Positions 22,537 to 34,151 of a stretch of DNA of 64,000 nt are shown here, piece after piece; the first letter of the stretch is position 1; every line of letters starts with the position of its first letter. This stretch comes from Acanthochromis polyacanthus. Lineage: Eukaryota > Chordata > Actinopteri > Pomacentridae. The stretch spans positions 11,090,995 through 11,154,994 of the forward strand of contig NC_067132.1 in the NCBI RefSeq assembly GCF_021347895.1. Reading direction: 5' to 3'. The notes under the pieces were generated by a model. That model saw only the letters and a program-made list of their open reading frames with translations, ran no database searches and was not told the DNA's origin. Position numbers and translations under genes: made by a program.

Positions 22537-23215
22537 CTGAGCACTTTAGAACCCATGCAGCAGGCGAACAGACAGACAGGTGAAATAATAATGATTTAAT
22601 GTATATTTATATTTAAACAGAAGACACTCAAAGGGAGGCACGGGGAAGACAGAAAGGGAGAAGCTAAACTGAAATAAGGGCGATGGCTAAGTGCCGCGAT
22701 GAAGTCTAATACTGAACTTAAAGAGGGGAGAGAGGAGACTCACAGATGTCCAGGGAGCGGAAGACGAGGTGGGGGGCCGAGCCGAGGGAGCTGATGGTGG
22801 ATGGGGCGAGGACAGAGGCAGGCAGACCGTGAGCAGACAGAGGAGGGGTGCAGCGTGGAGTGGGGGTTCCAGTGTGAGGGAAGAAGACAGAGCCGGCAGA
22901 GTAATCCAATGAACTGAGTCCAGATAACGGCGTGCGTGTGGAGATGACGGGGTGTGACATGAGGCATTAAACAGAGTCCAGACAGCTAAGGGTATACGAC
23001 AGTGTGCAGTTTGTAGAGTCCAGAGTGCAGACTGTGGAGTGTCAAGTGCAAAATACGGAGCGGAAAGTGAAAAGTTCAGTCACAGTGATCCAGCACTGAG
23101 GAGTGGAGAGAGCTGGGTTTTATGCAGAGTTGATTGTTCATTCACTCCATCTGTGCTGGGAGCACAGCCGCTCCTCATTAGCCTGACCAACCCGATCACT
23201 GGAGCAGGCATGACA
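22527..23215 (-). repeat. LTR (5' LTR in element sense)
   Basis: 689 bp partner of the LTR at 19741, with identical termini. A minus-strand ATAAAA lies near 23120, a TATA-like promoter position. Confidence 0.92.
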
Positions 23216-23728
23216 GTAAGCGGATGTGACTAGAGCAACCCCAGGAAGAACTAAAAGCAATGGAAGAAAGGTGAGCCCTTAACTTTGATTTGAAATCGCC
23301 AGTGACAGGGCAGGATTTAATGCTGACCAGGAGTGCAGTACCAAACATAATTTAATTTAATTAAGAATCACTAATTAACCTACAATGCACAAAATGTTGT
23401 TCCGTTAGATCTTTGTAATTGTATTGAGATTGTGCTTAAGACACTGCAAAACATCTTACAGGAATTTAGTGGCATCAACTGATGTTTCAGGTTTTATTAA
23501 AGTTAATTCATCTTGAAATGTCTAGTTTCATTGGCAGACCACTTCATTACTTTATGTGATATAAGTCAATCCAACCTAAATCATTTTAACTTGAAATGAT
23601 GAACTGAATGAATGCACTGGAAGTTAAAACTCATCAGGGATCTTTTTGTTTTGCAGTTTTATTACAGAGGACTAATAGAATGATGCCTTAGACATACTGA
23701 ATTATCCTTCTGATGATAATGAAAACCG

Positions 23729-25724
23729 CATGGGTGGGAGATTGCCGTAATTTTACGGAATTTCCGTAAAACCAAATGTCCTTCTTTTTTTCTTTTTTTT
23801 TACACTCCACTTCAACACGTATATGATGTGCGACTCGATAACTTTCGCTTTGCGACATACGTAAATCATACCTGCCAACTACTCCGGTTTTGCCAAAATG
23901 ATTACGGTTTTCATGATCCCACTCCGGGTTACGGTTTTATTAATCAAAATACGGATTTTTTTACAGTGGACCATTGACACTGTTCGAATTAAATCAAACA
24001 CTCACTAAATTCTTCAGATCAATCATTCTGTGCTTCATGCACACACCCTGATCATGGAAAACATGAAAAAAATGCGTATGATGCAGCTGTTGCAGGCCGA
24101 GCCTGCTGTCCTTTAACCTAGGCAGGTTACGGTGTGTGTGTGTGAGAGAGAGAGTATGTGTGTGTGTGACGTGAGGAGGAGCGCTGCAGCTTTGTGTGCG
24201 TGTTGCAGACATGAGTGTGAAAACGGAGGCAGAGCGAAATGCACCACGATGATAACAATACAATAAAAAACTTAAAGATAAGTTTTAGCGCTAGTGCGCT
24301 AAGCTAAGCTTGCTAGCGCTACCCGAGGCTGCTCAATTGGCCCAACCACAGTTCGGCGGCCGGCAGAATCGGGTCGGTAACACAGATTTTAAGTTAAAGG
24401 CAATTAATTAATTGAGCAGCTTCAGGTAACAAGTGCCACAGTGTGTCCCATTCAAAGGAACAACTGAAGAAAGCCAAGAGATGCACCATGGAAAATAATA
24501 ATGCTTGAGAGTTGAGACTGGACTCATCTGATAAGAAGAGACAACTACAACAAGAGAAATGTCATCAAAATATTGAAAAATGTGATGTGGATGCCTGTGA
24601 TATTTTGAGTTTAGTACCTGTCAAATTAAAGGAACATTCTGAAAGGCTATATATTATGAAGTTTGTCCTTGATCTTTTCCATCAGCATTTATGAATTGAC
24701 AGTTTAAGTAACATGAAAACATGATTCTTAGCCACATTCTAAGTTGATTTAATGCTAAAAATCATTTGGCGTCGGGGGGCTTCGCCCCCCTGAACCACCC
24801 ACCAGGACTTTGTCCTGGACCTACTGGGGCCTGCGGCCCCTGGACCCCGGCTGGCTACTAGGCTTTTCAGGTTTCAAAAGTTGGCAGGTAAGCGTAAATA
24901 CATGTACCGCTTTCCGGCATTTTACAGCACTTCCAGTCAGTCTACAATCGCGATGAGCCGCCATCTTTTGCTTTGCACACGTGTGTATACGATACAAACA
25001 TGTTTCTTCAGCTTACTGAGACAACTAGAGCTCGTGAAATCGATGCAGAGTTGAAGAAGAATAAGTGGAGAAATTAATTGCTTGATGACACAGACGAGAA
25101 GGATCGCCCGTTCCGTATGTGGCTTCGAAAATGTGTAGAACCGGGTGCAGCATGGTGTAATCTGTGTTCAAAGAAGATCGCCTGCAGGAACAATGGGAAG
25201 AAGTCGATTCCGAGCTACAGTACCGAAACTGTCCATGTGGAGAGGCTCGACGCCCTGAAACACACATCAACCCTTCCAGCTGCATCTCCAGTGCATTGTC
25301 CTCTGTCAAAAGTGGACTCCTTGGTTGATGCCAAGATCCAGACTTGTGCATTTTTGGCCGAACATTGCCCAAAGAGGTGTGGGAGCCAAACCATTTTGTA
25401 GTTTGCCTTCCTGAACAGGAAACACACAAGGAGCAAAGTGAAACAGACAGACACCAGCAGCTGAAAAGAAAGGCTGGCCAGCCAAGCATCTTTCAGTTCT
25501 TCAGCAAGAAGCAAAGACACTGAAGAGAGTTCAGTGAATGTTGTACATTTTTTATACTCATTCTAACAAGTCACCACTGGAAAGAACTTTAGTAACTGTA
25601 AGTATATCCCAGAAAATACAAGGAAAAGGCATTTCATAGCTTTAGTATATGATTTTTTCGTCAGCGGCCCCTGGACGCCGGCTGCAAAGTTCAGTAAAAA
25701 CCTAATTTTTCACTCCCACCCATG
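23729..25724. mobile_element. 2-kb element with CATGGGTGGGAG termini and a BED-like fragment
   Basis: CATGGGTGGGAG at 23729-23740 is mirrored by CTCCCACCCATG at 25713-25724. Inside are repeated ACGGTTTT/ACTCCGG motifs (about 23880-23960), a GT/GA-rich run at 24131-24168, a GC-rich block at about 24770-24860 containing the palindrome GGGGGGCTTCGCCCCCC, and a coding fragment at 25078-25401. No full transposase is seen, so it looks like a non-autonomous DNA element with captured or residual coding sequence. Confidence 0.6.
25078..25401 (+). pseudogene. BED-type zinc-finger fragment of a transposase-like gene
   Basis: The frame contains WCNLCSKKIACRNNGKKSI, then THV-type His positions and FLAEHCP. 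This is a zinc-binding CxxC...H layout like that at the N-terminus of hAT-derived proteins in fish. It then leaves frame. About 100 bp downstream, another frame ends QPSIFQFFSKKQRH before a stop. No catalytic or dimerization region follows within the element, so this is a fragment. Confidence 0.45.
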
Positions 25725-25931
25725 AAACCGTTTTAATCCTGATAATGCTGCCCGTGAGGCTTAATGTCTCCAACAGCTGCACGGTGTAAAAACAAGTGAT
25801 TCTTCACTCAGCAAAAATGAAAATTTAATCTTAATTTAATTTAAAAAAATTTAATTGTCACCCTGATAAAGTAAATCAGACATGACAGGGAGCCGGTTGA
25901 CTTTAACTTGGAGACTGTCCTCCTCGAAAAA

Positions 25932-28227
25932 ACGACCACATAGGTCGTCTGTACATGGCCTTATTACGACCAAGTGTCACGTTTTGACGTTAAGCGACCT
26001 CTAGCGGTTGAGTAAATATCGACAATCCGGTGTCTCAGCTGAAACGTCACCATGAACAAACTTTGACCTAACCCTAACCATTTCTTCCTTTCTCCTCTCC
26101 ACCTGGGAACTCTCAATCTCACCCTAATTAGAGGGTTAAGAATGTTTAACTGTTGGACATGACAACCTGTGTTTTACGTGCTTCCACTGATCTGAATAAC
26201 TTGGACTTTTAGGTACTGCAGTTGTAGGCCTTTAGCTCATTGTTCTTTTAGCCTTTGGATCGACAAAATGTTTGTGAAACCTTATTAGGGTGTGCAGGAC
26301 TCTGTTTCATTGCAGTTGTGTTTTTAATGGTTCATAGCCAAGGTGGAGAAGATTGTTTTTTATTTCTACATTCTTTTTTGGTTTTTCCGAAGGGAATGTG
26401 GAATAAAATACAAAAGATGACTCTGTTCTTTAAACCGGCGGGCCCACATCAAGAAACTCTTGAAAAAATTCACCAGAATACTATCAACTGGATGAAAACC
26501 ACTATGGACATTTTAAAAGAACATTATTGTGACATGATGAGTTATGAGGCAATGCCTTTTGTTGAACACGAATTTGAAATAGCTTGCCGTTGGGCCCGGA
26601 ACCGCTACAAGCATAAGCTAACCCCTTCTGTTCTGACAGAGGTCAGGCGGGTTCTCACCGGGGACTTGGTGTTCTCCCCAGCTCCTCTAACTAGAGACAT
26701 AAATGACTTTATTTTAAAACAACCGTTGGATGGTCTGAGACCTGGGCCCCAGACCTCCCTGGTCTCTGGGGGCGCAGCAGTTGTTCCTCCTTCTGTCTCT
26801 CTCCCCCTGTCCTCTCTGGGTCCTCTAAGCCCATCTAGGTCAGAGGCAGAAAGGTTAAAGAAGGCAGAATGGTGGAACCGTCCCTACCATCTCCGGACCA
26901 CGCGGATCGGGCTGAGGATGATCCATCATCGGCTCCCGGACCTCGACCTTCATGGATACCTGGCAGACCGGGGGGGACCGATGGGGGAGACATCAACAAC
27001 CTAGCCCCCAACCCTCAGCAGGAGGAGGATGGCTTCTCAGGCCCTGGGCTTTTGGATCTGCGGCGGTTGGTGCGACCACAGGAGACCAGGAGGACGACCA
27101 GAACCCTTCCCAAGGGGAGGAGGGACCCGTTGGGATCACGAGGGACCAGGAGGACGACTAGGCCCCTTCCCAGGAGGAGCATGGACCCGGTCATCATGCC
27201 TGCCCGGACTCCAGAGGAACTACAAGGGGCAGAACCTCATCCCCCTCTTCCTTCACAACTAGTGAAGTCAAACCAGGAACTTTTCACAAAAGAGACGTTT
27301 AGTAGCTTGTTACAAAAAACTAAACCTTGTCTTTCAACCAAGTCCCAATTCTGATTTTAATTCTTACATGTTCTTCCCCCCTTTTTTTTCTTTTTTTCCT
27401 TTTTTTTTACCATCCTTTTATCCCTGGCCCAAACCTCTTATCCTAACCTTAACCAGTTAAATCCTCTTCTAAAATTCAAACAGGAATGGAAAAAGTTTAG
27501 CTCACGGAGTTTTACGTTGGTTCTCTAACTGAGAATCATGGGTTCAAAACTCCAAATGGGCCTACTTTTGGATTTGGTTTAGGTTGATAGGCTTCTTGTC
27601 CCTTCCCTTTTCCCCTTTTTTCTTTTTGGGTGTATAGCCCATTTTTCTCTTTCTTTTTCTTTTTCCTTTTCTTTCTTTAAGGTGCAGGCCTCTGAGATAA
27701 ATTAAGCCTTGCAAAGCATTTGGAGGAGATTTAGCTTAACGAGTTGGACACAAGGTCAGGAACTGCTAGGTCCCTAGTTCAAAACCAGCAAACATCACTT
27801 TCTGTTAAGCTATCAGGGGATTATTGTGTTACCTCTATTGGGCCTGCACCTTAAATTTTGTCTGTTTTCTTTCTTTTTCCTTTCTTTTTCTCCGCTTCTT
27901 TTTCTGTCTTGGCCGGGGAGGGCCGGGCAGAGCAGGGGCAGGCCCCCACACCATTATTTTCCTCTCCCTTATGGGGGGGCAATTCTTATTTGGGTTTGGT
28001 AGGCCCGCGCCATGTAAAAGACAATTGTCTAACCCTAAAGCCCAACCCTAACCCAACCCTAACCCTAACCATAACTATAACCCTAAACCCGTCTTGCGAA
28101 GTGAGGGAAAAGCCGTTTCGCGAATTAAATCCCGTAATGCCTTCCTGTCTCCCGTAAGGGCACTAACCTAAATACGCTCTCATGGGTCGTATTTCAGGGG
28201 CACGTACATATGACCTGTGTGGTCGTA
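25932..28227. mobile_element. 2.3-kb TIR element carrying an open reading frame
   Basis: ACGACCACATAGGTCGTCTG at the left pairs with the inverted right end (TACGACCACACAGGTCATAT when complemented). A second inverted block, TTACGACC at about 25963, pairs with GGGTCGTA at about 28184. The interior has a plus-strand ORF at about 26396-27004, pyrimidine-rich tracts at 27380-27680, and degenerate telomere-like CCCTAA units at 28030-28090. No DDE motif is recognised. Confidence 0.6.
26396..27004 (+). CDS. uncharacterised ORF in TIR element
   Basis: From the ATG at 26396 this gives about 202 aa; the open frame extends upstream to 26255 without a good start. Residues near the N-terminus include MTLFFKPAGPHQETLEKI, then the segment EHEFEIACRWARNRYKHKL, and a charged/Pro-rich C-terminus. 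The E-F-x-I-A-x-R-W-A-x-x-R pattern resembles helical segments of repeat-encoded proteins I have seen in fish, but I cannot name a family. A second overlapping frame, 26869-27354, encodes a Pro/Arg-rich continuation, so a frameshift may separate two parts of one protein. It is most likely transposon cargo or an accessory ORF. Confidence 0.35.
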   Translation: MWNKIQKMTLFFKPAGPHQETLEKIHQNTINWMKTTMDILKEHYCDMMSYEAMPFVEHEFEIACRWARNRYKHKLTPSVLTEVRRVLTGDLVFSPAPLTRDINDFILKQPLDGLRPGPQTSLVSGGAAVVPPSVSLPLSSLGPLSPSRSEAERLKKAEWWNRPYHLRTTRIGLRMIHHRLPDLDLHGYLADRGGPMGETSTT

Positions 28228-28483
28228 TGAGTTTGAGGGCTTGTTGCAGTTAATGCTGTTCTCTTCTGTAACTGCATTTGATGTGAGGTCGAATGCCTAG
28301 AAAACAGTTTATCCATACATGTCCTACAGTGCTTCGTGGTTTATGCTCCTTCTGCTCCCGCTGCTTATAGAGAAAGTGTGCCATACCCATATTGAGGCTT
28401 TGACATCAGAACTGTGATTTCGGTTTCACCTTCGATTTGGGATTTCATAAGAGATGCAGGAGCAGCATCTGGTTCCCATGTGT

Positions 28484-28880
28484 TTAATACACCAACACCT
28501 TAACAAAAACCAGTAAGTCTAACCTTTCACCTCTGTTTGATGAGATACAACATTGAAATGGCCTGCCTGCTGTAGTGGAGGATCCTCTCTGACTTGTTGA
28601 GGTGTGGACACAGGACCTCTGTGGGGTTTGGTGCTGTTCCTCAAGATGTTTGAGAGGTTTTGTGTGCTGGCAGTGCACATTGTCCTGCTGGGAGGGTTGT
28701 TGCCATTAATGGGTGTACTTGGTCTGCAACAACCCCTAAATGGGTGTTAAGTGTCGGGGTACATCCACATGAATGTCAGCACCCAAGGCTTCCCAGCAGA
28801 ACATTGCATTGTAACAAAATGCTCAACGTTACTCACTTTGACTGTGAAACGTCATGCAGCAGGTTTGTTCCTAGCAGACC
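28484..28880 (-). pseudogene. decayed Tc1-like transposase fragment
   Basis: Read on the minus strand, the sequence follows the fish Tc1-like transposase segment in order: FCWEALG (here a CTGCTGGGAAGCCTTGGG relic), HVDVTL-type (ATTCATGTGGATGTACCCC), VADQVHPLMAT, then the QQDNAPCH region (AGCAGGACAATGTGCACTGCC). Stops and shifts break the frame. It belongs to the same lineage as the deleted copy at 11711, not to the intact element at 30574. Confidence 0.55.
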
Positions 28881-28899
28881 ATCTCCTTCTAGGCACAAA

Positions 28900-29885
28900 A
28901 TATTAAGCAACTGCAGGAAACCTTGTTCAAATGTGATATATTTTGCGACCTCTAAAGGTTGTCAAAAGACTGCTAAAAACTAAAAAAACTGAGTTAAAAC
29001 CAGAATAATCTGAAACAGAAATGACTTTTGACAAGCTTTGATGGCAAAATTGTTCATGAATTAAGCAAAAAAAAAAAAAAGCAACAAACCCTCAGTCACC
29101 TGATTTGATATCACTGGAAAACACAGATAAGGGTTTTTAGTCATGAGTTTCAATAAAGACACAACATGACCAGTACTGTGGAGGTCTGCAGCAAACAAAG
29201 AATCAAAAACAGTCCTACTTTCACTTATTTATGGCCACATCAGATATATTTGCAGATTTTAGCAGAAACTTAAAAAAAAGAAAATCCCCTCACCGTGATA
29301 AATTTGACCCAGATGCTTCTTTCCAACTGTGAGCATGCAAGAAAGCCCATAGATTTTCCTGTATATGGAAACCAGATTCAGGGCCTCTTTTAATATGAGA
29401 TGATTGAAATGTTGAGCTGTCAGTGCTTTCAAATGTCCCAGTAAGTCTTCACTGGTTCACAGTGATCCATTGTGCAGCCAAATGGATTTCATTCATCATT
29501 AACTCCTCCAACCTTGATTTAGCGAACATCTTTGTCGAGGTCAGGCCACACAACCAGCCTGACTGAGAGTCATTTAGTTGTTTCCTTGAGGGAGTTTTGA
29601 GCACAACAGGAAGTTTCCCTCTTGGGTCAGTCAGGTGAAGAGTCAGTTGATTCTCCCACACAGGGGACTGAGAGACTCAATAAAAATAGACCCACAGAAC
29701 CACAAATAAAGGCTTAGAGCAAGACACTATTAAAAGTCTCACTAAAATGTCAACATTCTAAAACTAATGGGCATCTTTATTAACTTTCTGCTGCAGGAGG
29801 GAGAACAGAGCAAATGGTCCAACTCTAATATCACCTTCTAGTGATTTGCAATGTTTCTATTAAATCCATCCATGCTTCTGCTCAC
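28900..29885. other. no recognised feature
   Basis: AT-rich non-coding sequence without signals that I can support. Confidence 0.4.
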
Positions 29886-29891
29886 AGACAA

Positions 29892-30064
29892 ACTCAAAAT
29901 CTTACCAAGTCTGTTTTTCTTATTTTTAGTCAAAGTGTCTCATCCCACTGGATTTAAGATAAATTCACTTAACAAATGACATTTTAGCAAGGAGGAGAGA
30001 CTTGTTTTAAGACAATGCATCTTAAATATCTTGTTAAGTCAAACAATCTTGAAATTATCTTGTT
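29892..30064 (+). repeat. dispersed repeat, copy 2 (host of a TTAA element)
   Basis: This closely matches 18369-18573 and is likewise interrupted by a TTAA-flanked element, which starts at 30069. Confidence 0.65.
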
Positions 30065-30068
30065 TTAA

Positions 30069-30540
30069 CCCTCGTGTCGTGCTGCGGGTCAAAATGACCC
30101 TTTTTAAAGTTTAAAACATGGAATATATATATATATATATATATAGATTCAAAAGTTCCACGTTTTAAAACTTTTTTGGGAATTTTTTAAACATTTTTTG
30201 GTGGAAAAAAGAAATGCTAAAAAATGTTTCTTTCAGAACTTTCACATAAAAATCTTTTATGTGAGTGTTCTTAAGAAAATATTAGAAGTTTTACTGATAT
30301 ATGGAATCAGTTTAGATGGGGTTTTTTTTGTTTTTGTTTTTTGGGAAGATTTTCAGTCATTTTTAAAAAATATTTACAATTTTTAGATTTTTTAAATTTT
30401 TATTTCTTGCCAAATTTGGCTTTAAAAAAAAAGAAAAAGAAAAAAACTTGTAAGGGAAACTTTTAAAGAATTTTCTTCTTGAAAATTTTGCAAATTTTTA
30501 TAAATTTGGGGAATTTTTTGCTGAATTTTGCCTGTCTTCC
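30069..30540 (+). mobile_element. TTAA-flanked MITE, right end lost (E4)
   Basis: It starts CCCTCGTGTCGTGCTGCGGG directly after TTAA at 30065-30068, followed by the family's GGTCAAAATGACC palindrome. An (AT)n run is at about 30123-30146. The expected AGGG-TTAA right terminus is not found before the Tc1 element. Confidence 0.6.
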
Positions 30541-30573
30541 ATTGTTAATTGCCTTTTTCTCACTATTTTTATA

Positions 30574-32206
<1,633 letters not shown>

Positions 32207-32284
32207 TGCAACACACTACTTCTGCAGTACAATACTGCTCTAATAATGTCTGGAGTTTATGGTATCACAGTGTGTTCAACACTA

Positions 32285-32630
32285 CTTTATGCAGACAGAG
32301 GAGGTTGTAAGTAATCAAGAAAGTTGGGACACCTGTAGGAATTGGTAGCACCAACTTTCAAGGCTTGATCAACCTCCTTTGCTGCAGAATCAGCTTTAAG
32401 TTGCTAATCCATTTCTTTTTTCTCTGAAAAGTGTGTTTTTGAATATTCTGAAATGTACATAATTTTTCAAGTTTTTGGGTAACCTTACCTTTTTTTAACC
32501 TCTGGTAGTTCACCACTTACCTTTATACCATTTCAACCTATTTATGGACTTGAACAGAATAGTTGAATTGCAATAAAAAATATGAAAAATTGGGGGCACC
32601 TGAAACTTTTGACTGGTAGCATATATCAGG
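32285..32630. repeat. repeat-like segment, class uncertain
   Basis: It runs from AAGTTGGGACACCTGTAGG to GGCACCTGAAACTTTTGACTGG. The terminal motif resembles those of Tc1/mariner-type MITEs, but I cannot define paired termini. Confidence 0.3.
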
Positions 32631-33019
32631 AATGCACATGGATTAATTCCGTTTCACCAGTAGATATGGCTGTTGTATGACAAATGCATGTTTTAAATAT
32701 GGAGATGGCATACAAGGTGCTCACCTGGCATCGGAAACAACTCAGGGTTCAGAGTGTTGCTCAAGGACACTTAGTGAACAGCCCATTGCAGCACCTGAAC
32801 TACACCAACATAGAGTGAGACAAACCAGGAGGAATGATGACAGGTTTAGAGGTCAGCAGAAGATAGCAAAGATGTTATGTAACTGAATTAAAATGCATAA
32901 ACGCAGCATGCAAGTGGTCTTCTTTTCTGACTCAGAGAAGAAGTTAGAATCTCATTTCTATTGTTGGAGTAAGAAAGAGGATATAGCTGCACACATAAAG
33001 TAGTTCAAGCTCTCGACCA

Positions 33020-33180
33020 CTCAAAAAGACGAGAATGGGCTGTTGGTATGCTGAATGCTGATTTGTCAGTCAGGACCGTAGCCAGGCACTTAATATCCAC
33101 ATCTCCTCTATTGTCCTCGAAGAAATTGTTTCAGACAGCATGGAATAAAAAGGCAGTGTGCCGCGTGATGCTCTGGTTGT
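33020..33180 (+). pseudogene. possible transposase helix-turn-helix relic
   Basis: The plus-strand frame near 33035 reads REWAVGMLNADLSVRTVARHL, cut off shortly after. The pattern R-x-x-A-V-G-M-L-x-A...V-A-R-H resembles the N-terminal helix-turn-helix of Tc1-like transposases. The signal is short and could be coincidental. Confidence 0.3.
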
Positions 33181-34151
33181 CCAACAGTGTGATTCACACA
33201 ATGTCTACTTCCTTGAACCCTTCAGGAAAAGCAGAATTTTTCCACAAGCAGCATCAACAACTTCAAAAACCTCTGCGTCACAGATGTGTGACTCATTACT
33301 GACTATGTGATTTCTGGTCTTCAACTCCTCTCTCAGTCTGGCCATTATTATTCCAATGTAGCATCTTTGTTGTTTCATAGCTTCCATTCTGTTTCTGAGA
33401 TGCTATATGTGCTGGAGCAACAAATATTTATTCATCTATGTTGAAAGAAATGAATGCATTTAACCTTCCTGTTGTCCTCATTTACAGGCACTGGAAAATA
33501 TTGTTTCCTTGTCTGAAAAATCCAAAAATTCAGCAAAAAAATTCCCCAAATTTCTGAAAATTTGCAAACCTTCAGAAAGAAAATTCCAATAATTCCTTAA
33601 AAGCTTATTTTTTAAAAAAAAAAAGAGTTATTACACACATATATATTAGTAAAACTTTTGTTTTTCTTAAGAATATTCACATAAAAATCAACCAAATCCA
33701 GCGAAAACATTTTTAAACATTTCTATTTTTTCCACCAAAAAACATTTCCCAAAAATGTTGAAAATGTGAATTTATTTTTAAAAAAGTCCCCAAAATTTAG
33801 CAAGAAAATTCTTATAAATATTTTCAAAAAATGAATAAAAATCTTCAAAAAAAAATCCTAAAAATGTCTTAAGTGATTACACATGTCAGTAAAACTTTTA
33901 ATATTTTCTTTAAGAACATTCACATAAAAATCAACCAAAATCTAGCGAAATTTGCTGGATTTTGTTTTGATTTTTGTGAATGTTCTTAAAGAATTATTTT
34001 AACATTTCTTTTTTTCAGCCAAAAAATGTTCAAGATTTCCCAAAAATGTTGAAAATGTGGACATCAGAAGTTTTACTGTGAAAATATAACTTTTTTTCCA
34101 CATTTCAAACTTCAAAACGGCGTCAATTTGATCCGCAGAACGACATGAGGG

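Larger units (their letters stand above)
19741..23215 (-). mobile_element. complete non-autonomous LTR retroelement
   Basis: Two direct LTRs (19741-20426 and 22527-23215) enclose 2.1 kb. The element starts TGTCACGCAA, ends GGCATGACA, and is flanked by perfect GTAAG duplications at 19736-19740 and 23216-23220. The purine tract GAGGAGGGGGTAC abuts the LTR at 20427 on the minus strand, placing sense on minus. The interior is GC-rich and carries long Pro/Ser/Gly-rich open frames with tandem repeats, but I see no Gag zinc knuckle, protease, reverse transcriptase or integrase motifs. No tRNA-complementary primer site is obvious after the upstream LTR. It fits a large non-autonomous element mobilised in trans. 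Confidence 0.9.

Noticed and set aside
28030..28090. Telomere end
   Set aside because: Only a few degenerate CCCTAA units inside a TIR element; interstitial, not terminal.
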